A stretch of 64,000 nt of DNA from Paenibacillus thiaminolyticus. Its GTDB lineage: Bacteria; Bacillota; Bacilli; Paenibacillales; Paenibacillaceae. The notes under the pieces are model-generated. The model ran no database searches. It was not told the origin of the DNA and was given only the letters and a program-made list of their open reading frames with translations. The position numbers were made by a program, and so were the translations under genes. Location: contig NZ_CP041405.1 of NCBI RefSeq assembly GCF_007066085.1, forward strand, positions 2,542,001-2,606,000, in the 5' to 3' direction. This document shows positions 50,753 to 58,807 of this stretch, piece by piece; positions within the stretch are counted from its first letter, which is position 1, and each line of letters opens with the position of its first letter.

Positions 50753-50774
50753 TTCTCAAGAGAGGAGTCTTACC

Positions 50775-51683
50775 ATGGACCGTAATCTAATTGCATTGCT
50801 GCGCGTTCCCTACGGCAAGGGAGGCGCACGGCCGGGAGCGGAGCAAGGACCGGATGCGCTAGTGAAGGCCGGGCTCGTCCGGCATTTGTCGCAGCTGGGC
50901 TTGCAGACGACAGACGAAGGGGCCGTCCTTCCTCCCGGCGCGCAAGACAGCGGCACTCAAGCCTCCGGGACGAAGCTGAAGCATCTGGAGGAAATCGCTG
51001 CTCTCAACAGCGATCTGGCCGACCGCGTCGCGGATGTCGCCTCCAGCGGGCGGTTTCCGCTCATTCTCGGCGGCGATCACAGCATCGCCATCGGCACGAT
51101 CGCCGGATTGACGAGACATTACCGCAATCTCGGCGTTATCTGGTTCGATGCCCACGGCGATCTGAATACCGAGGACACGAGCCCGAGCGGCAATATTCAC
51201 GGCATGTCGCTGGCCGTCAATTTTGATCAGGGGCATCCCCTGCTCACCCGGATCAGGCGGGAATCGTCCCGCATCGATCCGTCGAAGGTGGTCATAATCG
51301 GGGCGAGATCGCTTGATGAAGGCGAGCGTGCGTACATCCGCCAAGCCGGCATTGCCTGCTTCACGATGCATGATATCGACCGCAAGGGCATGCCGTATGT
51401 GATGGAGCAAGCCTTGCGCATTCTCGGCGACGGAACCGATGGCGTCCATCTCAGCTTCGACATCGACAGCCTCGATCCAGCCGAGGCTCCCGGTACAGGG
51501 ACGCCTATTCCGGGCGGGGTCAGCTACCGCGAAGCGCATCTTGCCCTCGAAATGATGTATGAATCCGGCCTGATCACATCCGCCGAATTCGTGGAGGTCA
51601 GCCCGCCGCTGGACAGCCAGAAGCGGACGGTCCGCTTAGCCATCGGCCTGATCGGCTCGCTGCTGGGCGAACAGATTTTATAA
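50775..51683 (+). CDS. rocF: Arginase
   Basis: This 302-residue arginase converts arginine to ornithine and urea. The Mn-binding signature blocks are GGDHSIAIG (about residues 99-107), WFDAHGDLNT (about 123-132) and SFDIDSLDP (about 228-236), with the substrate loop SPSGNIHGM between them. ATG 50775 is preceded by GAGGAG with 7 bases between; the longer frame from 50703 is not supported. It is followed by the ornithine aminotransferase gene, giving the first two steps of the arginine-to-glutamate route. A cre site and an ARG-like box lie upstream. Confidence 0.96.
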   Translation: MDRNLIALLRVPYGKGGARPGAEQGPDALVKAGLVRHLSQLGLQTTDEGAVLPPGAQDSGTQASGTKLKHLEEIAALNSDLADRVADVASSGRFPLILGGDHSIAIGTIAGLTRHYRNLGVIWFDAHGDLNTEDTSPSGNIHGMSLAVNFDQGHPLLTRIRRESSRIDPSKVVIIGARSLDEGERAYIRQAGIACFTMHDIDRKGMPYVMEQALRILGDGTDGVHLSFDIDSLDPAEAPGTGTPIPGGVSYREAHLALEMMYESGLITSAEFVEVSPPLDSQKRTVRLAIGLIGSLLGEQIL

Positions 51684-51814
51684 TTGCAGGCGGGAGGCCA
51701 CCCGAGACTACGCTCTGTTATCGTAAGGGTGCAGAGTAAAGAAGCAGACCAAGCGGCTTTTCCGCTCAGACCTGATTACATTTTTCCGTATTTTGAAAAA
51801 AGGAGGAGACAAGA

Positions 51815-53008
51815 GTGAATCAATCGATGCGAATTATCGACCAGACGGAGCACTACGGGGCGCGGAACTATCATCCGCTGCCGATCGTCATTTCGAAGGC
51901 GGAGGGCGTCTGGGTCGAGGATCCGGAGGGGCACCGCTATATGGATATGCTGAGCGCCTATTCCGCCCTGAACCATGGCCATCGTCATCCGGCCATCATC
52001 CAAGCGCTCAAGGACCAGGCCGATAAAGTGACGCTCACCTCAAGGGCGTTCCATAATGATCAGCTCGGCCCCTTCTACGAGCGCCTCTCCGACCTGACCC
52101 GCAAGGCGATGATCCTGCCGATGAATACAGGCGCCGAGGCGGTAGAGACAGCCATCAAGGCCGTGCGCCGCTGGGGCTACGAGTGCAAGGGCATCCCGGA
52201 CAACCAGGCCGAGATCATCGTCTGCGACGGCAACTTCCACGGCCGGACGGTCACGATTACGTCCTTCTCGTCGGAAGAGGAATACAAGGCAGGCTTCGGC
52301 CCGTTCACGCCCGGGTTCAAGCTCATCCCGTACGGTGATATCGGGGCGCTCGAGCGGGCGATCACGCCGCATACGGCCGCCTTCCTGGTGGAGCCGATTC
52401 AAGGCGAAGCCGGCATCATCGTGCCGGAGCCGGGCTTCCTGAAGGCGGCACGCGCGTTGTGCAGCCAGCACAACGTCCTGTTGGTCGCCGACGAAATTCA
52501 GACCGGGCTCGGCCGCAGCGGCAAAATGTTCGCCTGCGACTGGGAAGAGGTCGTGCCGGATATGTACATCCTCGGCAAGGCGCTCGGCGGCGGCGTCATT
52601 CCGGTCTCCGCCGTCGCCGCCGATGCCGAGGTGCTCGGCACGTTCACGCCCGGGTCGCACGGCTCCACCTTCGGCGGCAATCCGCTCGGCTGCGCCGTCG
52701 CCAACGCCGCGCTGGAGACGCTGGTCCGCGAGCGGCTCGCCGACCGGGCGCGGGAGCTTGGCGATTACTTCATGGACGGACTTGCCAAGCTCCAATCGCC
52801 GCGCATCAAGGAATTGCGCGGCCGCGGCCTGCTGATCGGGCTCGAGCTGACCGAGCCCGCCCGCCCTTACTGTGAGCAGCTCCAGAAGGTGGGCTTGCTC
52901 GCCAAGGAGACCCACGACCATACGATCCGCTTCGCCCCGCCGCTCGTCATTACGAAGGAAGAGCTGGACTGGGCATTGGAGCGGATTCGGGAAGTGCTGC
53001 CGGCGTAA
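51815..53008 (+). CDS. rocD: Ornithine aminotransferase
   Basis: This 397-residue class III PLP-dependent enzyme transfers the delta-amino group of ornithine to 2-oxoglutarate. Markers are [13 protein letters not shown] (about residues 103-115), the cofactor-contacting [13 protein letters not shown] (about 219-231), the PLP lysine in [10 protein letters not shown] (Lys about 252) and [13 protein letters not shown]. The N-terminal GARNYHPLP and TSRAFHND segments are specific to ornithine aminotransferases. Translation starts at GTG 51815, with AGGAGG 8 bases upstream. It is 131 bases after rocF and probably co-transcribed with it. Confidence 0.96.
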   Translation: MNQSMRIIDQTEHYGARNYHPLPIVISKAEGVWVEDPEGHRYMDMLSAYSALNHGHRHPAIIQALKDQADKVTLTSRAFHNDQLGPFYERLSDLTRKAMILPMNTGAEAVETAIKAVRRWGYECKGIPDNQAEIIVCDGNFHGRTVTITSFSSEEEYKAGFGPFTPGFKLIPYGDIGALERAITPHTAAFLVEPIQGEAGIIVPEPGFLKAARALCSQHNVLLVADEIQTGLGRSGKMFACDWEEVVPDMYILGKALGGGVIPVSAVAADAEVLGTFTPGSHGSTFGGNPLGCAVANAALETLVRERLADRARELGDYFMDGLAKLQSPRIKELRGRGLLIGLELTEPARPYCEQLQKVGLLAKETHDHTIRFAPPLVITKEELDWALERIREVLPA

Positions 53009-53056
53009 GTCCGCTTCAAGCCAGGCCGCGTTCCCCCGAGACCGAACTCAAAAGAA

Positions 53057-53103
53057 AGGGGCCGTCCCATAAGCAGTATTTAGCTTACAGTGAGACGGCC
53101 CCT
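53057..53103 (+). terminator. Hairpin after rocD
   Basis: AGGGGCCGTC (53057-53066) pairs perfectly with GACGGCCCCT (53094-53103). No T-run follows, but the stem is strong and the position is right for the end of the rocFD transcript. Confidence 0.6.
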
Positions 53104-53261
53104 CCTGCTTCTCAAAGCTCGACTTGCCGAAAAGCTGCAAGAAAGAATGCAGTTTTTCGGTCTGACGTTTATTCCGTTACAACAATTCCTGCAAAACCGC
53201 ATCAATTTCAGCCTAACCATATAAATAGAAAGCAAAGATCAGCGGAATTAGTGCACTTCTC

Positions 53262-53427
53262 AGGCTGTTGAGAAAATCCAAGGGATTTTGTGGCACTTCA
53301 TTTTTTATGTGGCGGATCTCGTCTCTCAGTAAAAAAATCGATTTAAAACGCTGTGGGTGCCAAGTTTTGAGTAGGAAAATGAACAATCTCCAACCCTTCT
53401 TAAAAAACAGGGGTTTTCTAACGGCCT
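53262..53427. mobile_element. MITE-like element, long copy
   Basis: The ends AGGCTGTTGAGAAAA and TTTTCTAACGGCCT are inverted repeats. The interior shares ACTTCATTTTTTAT and a GGCGGATCTCGTCTC block with the shorter element at 53853-53950. It is 166 bases with no coding capacity, so it would be non-autonomous. Confidence 0.55.
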
Positions 53428-53720
53428 GAAAACCGCACCATTTCCCTAGCCACGTCTATCCGGTAGGCGAAATCCGCAAAACTGCACGATTTCTACGCCT
53501 ATTCGGTAAACTTGAAATCCTGCTCAAATACAGCAATTCAATATGGACGACTTTCCCAGAAAGGGGATCCTGCAAAACTGCAGGAATTTCACCCGTTTCG
53601 CTTCGGCTTGGAGCAAAAGGGCCTAAAATGATGTAGATTTGCAGCAATTCCTCTGGATGTGGACTCATTGAGCCGAAATTCCTGTAAAATAGCAGCAATT
53701 CCCTCCATCCGTTCAAGCCC

Positions 53721-53816
53721 GAGGAGGCAACGATGCCTCCAGAAGGCAATAATGCTTCCTGAAGGCAATGATGCCTCCAGAAGGCAATGATGCTTCCTGA
53801 AGACGATGATGCCCCA
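53721..53816. repeat. 19-bp x 5 palindromic tandem array
   Basis: The unit GAAGGCAATGATGCYTCCW recurs five times with small changes. Each unit is itself a dyad (GGCA with TGCC around AATGA), so the array can form a row of small hairpins. Confidence 0.8.
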
Positions 53817-53852
53817 AGGATCCGACGCGGTCTCTTGGATCCCCAAAAATCC

Positions 53853-53950
53853 GGCCGTTGAGAAGTATATGGGAATTTTCTCCACTTTATTTTTTATATA
53901 GTGGAACTCATCTCCGCCCATTCGTAAAAAACAGGGGTTTTCCAACGGCC
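53853..53950. mobile_element. MITE-like element, short copy
   Basis: This 98-base element starts GGCCGTTGAGAA and ends TTTTCCAACGGCC, an inverted repeat pair. It shares ACTTTATTTTTTAT, GTGGAACTCATCTC and AAAAACAGGGGTTTTC with the longer copy and looks like an internally deleted relative. Confidence 0.55.
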
Positions 53951-54050
53951 TGACTTCTGCAGCAATTTAATAAAATATCGGCTCAAATTAGTGTAAATTC
54001 CTGCATTAACGCAGGATTCATTTCCTCATCCATCTTCCGAAGCCTTCCGC

Positions 54051-54083
54051 CGCTTTTCAGACGCTTTTCAGACGCTTTTCAGA
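54051..54083. repeat. 11-bp x 3 tandem repeat
   Basis: CGCTTTTCAGA is repeated three times without change, head to tail, 89 bases from the end of the map gene. Confidence 0.9.
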
Positions 54084-54171
54084 CGCCGTCTTCCCGCCTC
54101 TATAGTCTCTGCTGTCCTGTCTTGCCCCGCATCCTTGTGCACTGAATGGGACAGTCTCGTATTTCAGCAAT

Positions 54172-54921
54172 TTAATCCTGCTGTGTCAAAATGAGCGGGC
54201 CGTCGGCCGTAATCGCGAGCGTATGCTCATACTGCGCGGACAAGCCGCCATCCTTCGTTCTCGCCGTCCAGCCGTCCGGATCGCGCTTGCTCTGCCAGAC
54301 CCCGGTATTCAGCATCGGCTCGATCGTGATGACCATGCCTTCCTTCAGGCGCATGCCTTTGCCGGCAGGCCCGTAATGGAGTACCTGCGGCTCCTCGTGC
54401 ATATCCTGCCCGATCCCGTGGCCGACGAATTCACGCACGACCGAGAAGCCTTCGGCCTCGGCCAACGCCTGAATCGCATGGGCGATATCGCCAAGGCGGT
54501 TGCCGATGACCGCTTGCTCGATGCCCTTGTACAGCGACTCTTCCGTCGTGTTAAGCAGATGGGCAGCCTCGTCAGAGATGTTGCCCACCGCGTAAGACCA
54601 AGCGGAATCAGCCAGCCAACCGTTCAGATTCACGACCATATCGATGGTGACGATATCCCCGTCCTTCAGCTCGGTCTCGCTCGGAAAGCCGTGGCAGATG
54701 ACATCGTTGACGGAAGCGCATGTCGCATAAGGATAGCCCATATAGCCTTTTTGCTCCGGCGTTGCGTTATGCTCCTTCAAAAACCGCTCCACAAAGCGAT
54801 CGATTTCCATCGTCGTGATGCCCGGGCGGATCATTTTCGCGATCTCTTTGTGGCAGGCCGCCAATACTTTGCCCGCTTCGTGCATTTTGGCAATTTGCTC
54901 TTTTGTCTTGATAATAATCAT
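54172..54921 (-). CDS. map: Methionine aminopeptidase, type I
   Basis: This 249-residue enzyme removes the N-terminal Met from nascent proteins. The metal ligands of the pita-bread fold are visible: Asp in VTIDMVVNLNGWLADSAW (two Asp), His in FVGHGIGQDMHE (about residue 170), Glu in TIEPML (about 202) and Glu in YEHTL near the end. The VNDVICHGFP block carries the substrate His. ATG 54921 follows GAGGTG and gives the standard MIIIKTKEQIAKM start; the frame open to 55035 is a false extension. This form lacks the N-terminal zinc-finger extension. It stands alone downstream of the tRNA cluster. Confidence 0.95.
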   Translation of the reverse strand: MIIIKTKEQIAKMHEAGKVLAACHKEIAKMIRPGITTMEIDRFVERFLKEHNATPEQKGYMGYPYATCASVNDVICHGFPSETELKDGDIVTIDMVVNLNGWLADSAWSYAVGNISDEAAHLLNTTEESLYKGIEQAVIGNRLGDIAHAIQALAEAEGFSVVREFVGHGIGQDMHEEPQVLHYGPAGKGMRLKEGMVITIEPMLNTGVWQSKRDPDGWTARTKDGGLSAQYEHTLAITADGPLILTQQD

Positions 54922-55033
54922 ATTCAACACCTCTTGGTTCGCTGCCTGATCAGATTCGGAACGATCCTTCGCTCCGTCCGGCGCTTGGAAATGGAAACGA
55001 GGTTCAAGTTCAATGCGATATCCCAGTAAAAAC

Positions 55034-55058
55034 AAAAAAAGCCTTGTATGCCAAGACT
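55034..55058 (-). terminator. Terminator of the tRNA cluster
   Basis: On the minus strand AGTCTTG pairs with CAAGGCT around GCATA and is followed by seven T residues, 23 bases past the tRNA-Leu CCA end. Confidence 0.85.
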
Positions 55059-55081
55059 TCGCTCATTCGTCGTAAAAGTTA

Positions 55082-55167
55082 TGGTGCGGTAGAGAGGACT
55101 CGAACCTCCACGGGCGTACGCCCACTACCCCCTCAAGATAGCGTGTCTGCCATTCCACCACTACCGC
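55082..55167 (-). tRNA. tRNA-Leu (anticodon GAG), second copy
   Basis: This 86-base tRNA is identical to that at 35593-35678, with the same anticodon loop TTGAGGG and encoded CCA. It is the third and last gene of the Glu-Lys-Leu transcript. Confidence 0.95.
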
Positions 55168-55215
55168 ACGTATGTTGGGAACGATGCTTCCGCATTGCAA
55201 CCATAAAAAGAAAAC

Positions 55216-55291
55216 TGGTGAGCCATGAAGGACTCGAACCTTCGACACCCTGATTAAAAGTCAGGTGCTCTACCAACTGAGCTAATGGCTC
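55216..55291 (-). tRNA. tRNA-Lys (anticodon TTT)
   Basis: This 76-base tRNA has acceptor stem GAGCCAT/ATGGCTC, D-arm AGCTCAGTTGGTAGAGC, anticodon loop CTTTTAA and T-arm GGTTCGAGTCC, with an encoded CCA. It lies 48 bases after tRNA-Leu on the plus-strand map and is the middle gene of the cluster. Confidence 0.97.
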
Positions 55292-55337
55292 GTGCTGACT
55301 GAACATTGCTGTCCGCCATATCATCCATAAGAAAAGA

Positions 55338-55412
55338 TGGTGACCCGTACGGGATTCGAACCCGTGTTACCGCCGTGAAAGGGCGGTGTCTTAACCGCTT
55401 GACCAACGGGCC
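55338..55412 (-). tRNA. tRNA-Glu (anticodon TTC)
   Basis: This 75-base tRNA has acceptor stem GGCCCGT/ACGGGTC, anticodon stem CCGCC/GGCGG around CTTTCAC (anticodon TTC) and T-arm GGGTTCGAATCCC, with an encoded CCA. It is the first gene of the cluster, 33 bases after the predicted transcription start. Confidence 0.97.
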
Positions 55413-55451
55413 ATGCCTTCAAAACTTCATCACCTCGCGGCGACAATTAAG

Positions 55452-55480
55452 AGTATAACAAACGACATGGCCGTTGACAA
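55452..55480 (-). promoter_or_regulatory. Promoter of the tRNA cluster
   Basis: On the minus strand TTGTCA (55475-55480) and TATACT (55452-55457) are 17 bases apart, a near-consensus sigma-A promoter about 40 bases before tRNA-Glu. Confidence 0.85.
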
Positions 55481-55683
55481 GCTTTTTTTTCGGTATTTTT
55501 TCAAGGTGCTTTTCAGGGTCCTTTTCCCGGCGGATTCGTGCAGGACGGTCCATCCGCAGCATCAGTCTGCATCGATCCGCAAGAATCCAAAAATCGGGAA
55601 TGACCCCGGACGAAGAACAGACTCATCATGCTGACGATCGCCGCATTCGTGAAAATGTCCTCATTTCATGTAAAATATAAAGA

Positions 55684-55743
55684 AATGCCTTTCAAATAGT
55701 GGACACTATTCTGTGAAGGAGATATGTTCTCTTCGGCATCCGG
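55684..55743 (+). repeat. Dispersed repeat, copy 2 (first copy at 4267)
   Basis: AAATGcCTTTCAAATaG, GGACACT and GAGATatgTTCT align with the copy at 4267-4331 in the same orientation. The two copies are about 51 kb apart, both in gaps between genes. Confidence 0.5.
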
Positions 55744-55786
55744 CGCAACTCAACTCCGGGAAAGCATGGCCCCAGCAGCACGCTTC

Positions 55787-57178
55787 TCACATGATATAGG
55801 ACAAGAACAGGGTCGCCGTCCCGAAATAGACCGTGAGCGAGAAGATATCGTTCAGCGTCGTAATGAGCGGGCCGGACGCTACCGCCGGATCGGCATTCAT
55901 CCGGTACAGAATAAGCGGAATGACGGTCCCTGCCATCGTTCCGATAATGACCGTCAGGAACAAGGAACTGCCGACGACAAGTCCGAGCGGAAGGCTGGAC
56001 TGCCAGAAGCCCGCGACGAGCGCGACCGCGAGGCCGCATACGGTGCCGATGATGAGCCCGACGACCAGCTCGCGTCCGATCAACCGGCTGACGGAGCCTT
56101 TGTCCAGCTTCTCCGACGCCAGGCCGCGAATGACGACCGCCAGTGATTGCGTGCCTGTATTCCCTGTCATCCCGGCGATCATCGGCATGAAGAAGGTCAA
56201 GGCGACGACCTGCTGCAGCGTCTCTTCGAAGCGGCTGATAATGCTGCCCGACACCAAGCCGAGGAACAGCAGCATAATGAGCCAGGGCAGACGCCGCCGC
56301 GCCGCCGTGAACGGATTCGTGCGGAAATCGATCGTCTTGTCCGTAGCCGAGTATTTATTGAAATCCTCATGCGCCTCTTCCCGCAGGACGTCGATGACGT
56401 CATCGACCGTCACGATCCCGATCAGCCGGTTATTTTCATCCACGACCGGCATCGAGAGGAAGTCATACTGCTCGAACAGGCGGGCGACTTCTTCCTGATC
56501 CGTGTCGGCCGTAACCGAGATGACCTTCTCATTCATCAAGGATTGAATCGTCTCCGTCTCCTGGGCCAGCACCAGCTCGCGGTATGCGAGCGTGCCGACG
56601 AGACGCTTTTCTTCATTTACAACATAAAAATAATGCACATGCTTCGTCAATTCGGCGAATGCCTTCACCTTCTCGACGGCTTCACGCACCGTATAGCGCT
56701 GATAGAACCAGACATAGCGGTTCGTCATCAGACCGCCAGCCGTCTCCGGCTCATAGGTCAAGAGCTGGCGGACCGTATCGCGCTCTTCCCGCTTCATCAG
56801 CGATAATAGGAATTCCTTCGCTTCCACGCTGACAGCTGCCATCGTATCGGCCAAGTCGTCGTTATCCATGCGGTTCAGTACTTCCGCAGCACGCTCGTGC
56901 CCGAGCATCTGAAAAGACTCCAGCTGCAGCGCCGGATCCAGCTCGCGCATGATGCCTGTAAGCTGATCGACGTCGAGCACCTCAAGCAAGCGGGAGCGCT
57001 GCGTTATCATTGCGTCCCGGTAGACGAGAGCGAGGTCATACGGGTGCCAGTACCGGAAGGCATGCCGGATCGATTCCTCGTCTCCCTCTAGAATCTGAAT
57101 CGCCTCCGCCATAATATCTTCCGGCTCTCTGCCTCCGCTGACCGCTTCGTTCGGGTCATTGGTCTGTTGTCTGCTCAC
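55787..57178 (-). CDS. mgtE: Magnesium transporter MgtE
   Basis: This 463-residue channel has an N-terminal superhelical domain (about 25-140, LALVYRDAMITQRSRLLEV). Two CBS domains follow (about 145-270), with YEPETAGGLMTNRYVWF and VITVDDVIDVL, then a plug helix and five membrane helices from about residue 300. The pore segment FMPMIAGMTGNTGTQSLAVV is intact. The Mg2+-sensing CBS part closes the pore when Mg is high. GTG 57178 was chosen because AAGGAGGTGA is 5 bases upstream; the frame open to 57247 has no such site. No M-box riboswitch was recognised upstream. Confidence 0.94.
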   Translation of the reverse strand: MSRQQTNDPNEAVSGGREPEDIMAEAIQILEGDEESIRHAFRYWHPYDLALVYRDAMITQRSRLLEVLDVDQLTGIMRELDPALQLESFQMLGHERAAEVLNRMDNDDLADTMAAVSVEAKEFLLSLMKREERDTVRQLLTYEPETAGGLMTNRYVWFYQRYTVREAVEKVKAFAELTKHVHYFYVVNEEKRLVGTLAYRELVLAQETETIQSLMNEKVISVTADTDQEEVARLFEQYDFLSMPVVDENNRLIGIVTVDDVIDVLREEAHEDFNKYSATDKTIDFRTNPFTAARRRLPWLIMLLFLGLVSGSIISRFEETLQQVVALTFFMPMIAGMTGNTGTQSLAVVIRGLASEKLDKGSVSRLIGRELVVGLIIGTVCGLAVALVAGFWQSSLPLGLVVGSSLFLTVIIGTMAGTVIPLILYRMNADPAVASGPLITTLNDIFSLTVYFGTATLFLSYIM

Positions 57179-57345
57179 GCCGTCACCTCCTTCATGATGT
57201 TCTGCCGGCTTGCTTCCCCCATTGGCCATCCGCGCGCTAAGGCCCATCTCTTCATGATATGATTAACACAATCCTTCGGTACCGACACATCGCACGGCCA
57301 TCGGGCAGCCGTGAACTTTACCTATTAAATCTTTCATATTATATG

Positions 57346-57374
57346 AAAAAAAGCAAGGATTAACCGCATTCCTT
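57346..57374 (-). terminator. Terminator of the fucosidase operon
   Basis: On the minus strand AAGGA and TCCTT pair around a ten-base loop, followed by GC and seven T residues, 54 bases after the fucosidase stop. Confidence 0.65.
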
Positions 57375-57427
57375 CCACTGCGGTCCATCCTTGCCGTTAC
57401 TGCTCCGTATGCCAATCCACTTCCGCC

Positions 57428-58663
57428 TTATTCGCCCGCCGAATAGGCGGCCAAGCTGCGAATATGCGGCTCTGCCGCCTCCTCTGTGACGCGGAGCCGG
57501 ATGCGGGATGTCCGCGTCGGCTCGATGCGGTCGATTTTCTTGTGGCCGATGGCGCTTCCCGCTGCAACCGGCTTCCATTCCCCGCCGACCTCCGCTTCAA
57601 TCGTGTAGGCACGCACCCGTTCCCCGTAGGCAATGTCCTCCATCGACACCACATGATCGATAAGCGCTTCCTCGTCCAGCGCCAGCTCAAGCTCAGACCC
57701 CGTCCCGGAGGCGGAGCCCAGCGGCCGCCCGAACCGGCGGCGGATCGCCGCCCCGAATTCGAGCACGCGCTCCGTGTCGGGATCCGGCAGCAGGCCGCGG
57801 GGGTCCGGAGACACATTCAGCAGCAGCGTCGTCCCATGCCCGACCGAGCGGTAGTACAAATCCATTAAATGATCGAGGGTGTGCAGGCTGTGCTCATCGT
57901 TGGGATGCCAGAACCAATGCCGCTTCCGGATCGGAACATCGCATTCCGCGGGCACCCAGCCCGGCGTCTCTTCCATCCATGTATTCATGTCGCTCGTGAA
58001 CATGCTGACCCGGGCGCTCTGCGCCGTGTTCCAGCACGGATACGGCGCAACTCCGTCCTCATTCCCGACCCAGCGGATCGTCGGAGCGCCCATATTGAAG
58101 ATCATCGCGTCCGGCTGATGCTGCTTCACGAGGCCGATAATGCGCTTCCAATCGTATTCGCGCCCTTCGGAGCCCGCCCCGTCGAACCACACCTCGACGA
58201 GAGGCCCGTATCCGGTCAGCAGCTCGGTCAACTGCTCCGCATAGAAATCGTCATATGCAGCCGGATCGGCATAGCATGGCGCATTGCGATCCCACGGCGA
58301 CACATATACGCCGAACTTCATCCCTTCTTCCCGGCAGGCGTCCGCGACCTCGCGCACGACATCGCCCTGGCCGTTCTTCCACGGGCTCGACCGGATTGAA
58401 TATTCGGTCGTCTTGGTCGGCCATAGACAGAAGCCGTCATGATGCTTCGCCGTCAAAATGACATACTTGAAGCCGGCCTCCTTCGCGGTCCGGATCCATT
58501 GGCGCGCATCCAGCTCCACCGGGTTGAACAATTCCGGGGAATCCGTTCCGTCTCCCCATTCTTGATCGCAATACGTATTGATGCCGAAGTGAAAAAACAT
58601 CCCTAACTCCAAGTCCTGCCACGCCATTTGCTGCGGCGTGGGCACCGCCAGCCTCAGATTCAT
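57428..58663 (-). CDS. Alpha-L-fucosidase, GH29 family
   Basis: This 411-residue cytoplasmic enzyme removes L-fucose from glycans. GH29 markers are GMFFHFGINTYCDQEWG (about residues 21-37), TAKHHDGFCLWPT (about 71-83) and the nucleophile Asp in LVEVWFDGAG (about residue 181). The acid/base residue cannot be assigned from motif alone. A C-terminal beta domain of about 120 residues follows (RVRAYTIEAEVGGEW, RTSRIRLRV). With no signal peptide, it must act on imported oligosaccharides, which fits the LplABC-type importer encoded directly upstream. ATG 58663 follows GAGGAGC; the frame to 58723 is not supported. Confidence 0.9.
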   Translation of the reverse strand: MNLRLAVPTPQQMAWQDLELGMFFHFGINTYCDQEWGDGTDSPELFNPVELDARQWIRTAKEAGFKYVILTAKHHDGFCLWPTKTTEYSIRSSPWKNGQGDVVREVADACREEGMKFGVYVSPWDRNAPCYADPAAYDDFYAEQLTELLTGYGPLVEVWFDGAGSEGREYDWKRIIGLVKQHQPDAMIFNMGAPTIRWVGNEDGVAPYPCWNTAQSARVSMFTSDMNTWMEETPGWVPAECDVPIRKRHWFWHPNDEHSLHTLDHLMDLYYRSVGHGTTLLLNVSPDPRGLLPDPDTERVLEFGAAIRRRFGRPLGSASGTGSELELALDEEALIDHVVSMEDIAYGERVRAYTIEAEVGGEWKPVAAGSAIGHKKIDRIEPTRTSRIRLRVTEEAAEPHIRSLAAYSAGE

Positions 58664-58807
58664 CCTGCCGCTGCTCCTCTCTACCGATAGATTGGTTGCT
58701 CGCTGTCCTCCAGTTGAGATCAATTTCGGTTCCTCGCCACTCTCCAGGTGACGAGGAGGCCGCCGTCCGGAATCCGCACCGCAGTGCTTCGGATGGCAGC
58801 CTGCCCC

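Larger units (their letters stand above)
50298..50774. other. Divergent regulatory region before rocF
   Basis: These 477 AT-rich bases separate the nucleotidase operon (minus) from rocF (plus). They contain an ARG-like palindrome (50556-50573) and a cre site (50739-50752). A sigma-L (-24/-12) promoter, used by roc genes in Bacillus, was looked for and not found with confidence. Confidence 0.5.
53141..54015. repeat. Interspersed CTGCAAAA-core units (copy group B)
   Basis: Cores seen are TTCCTGCAAAACCGCATCAA (53187), AATCCGCAAAACTGCACGAT (53469), AATCCTGCTCAAATACAGCA (53515), ATCCTGCAAAACTGCAGGAA (53568), GTAGATTTGCAGCAATTCC (53634), TTCCTGTAAAATAGCAGCAA (53680) and TTCCTGCATTAACGCAGGAT (53998). 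Consecutive units between 53469 and 53700 are about 46-66 bases apart. Several cores are perfect mini-hairpins. Confidence 0.75.
53104..54171. other. Gene-free, repeat-packed gap
   Basis: No gene could be supported in about 1.07 kb. The region is a mosaic of CTGCAAAA-core units, two MITE-like elements (53262-53427 and 53853-53950), a 19-bp palindromic array (53721-53816) and an 11-bp x 3 array (54051-54083). Small open frames on either strand have no ribosome binding sites or protein-like composition. Confidence 0.7.
55413..55786. other. Intergenic region between mgtE and the tRNA cluster
   Basis: These 374 bases contain the tRNA promoter (55452-55480) and the second copy of a dispersed repeat (55684-55743). 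No gene and no clear mgtE terminator were found. Confidence 0.55.

Noticed and set aside
53104..54171. Remnant of an insertion sequence with transposase
   Set aside because: No reading frame on either strand resembles a transposase. Only the short inverted-repeat elements are visible.
57179..57345. M-box (magnesium) riboswitch upstream of mgtE
   Set aside because: The conserved M-box blocks are not recognisable. A TAGGTAAAG and one small hairpin are all that match loosely.
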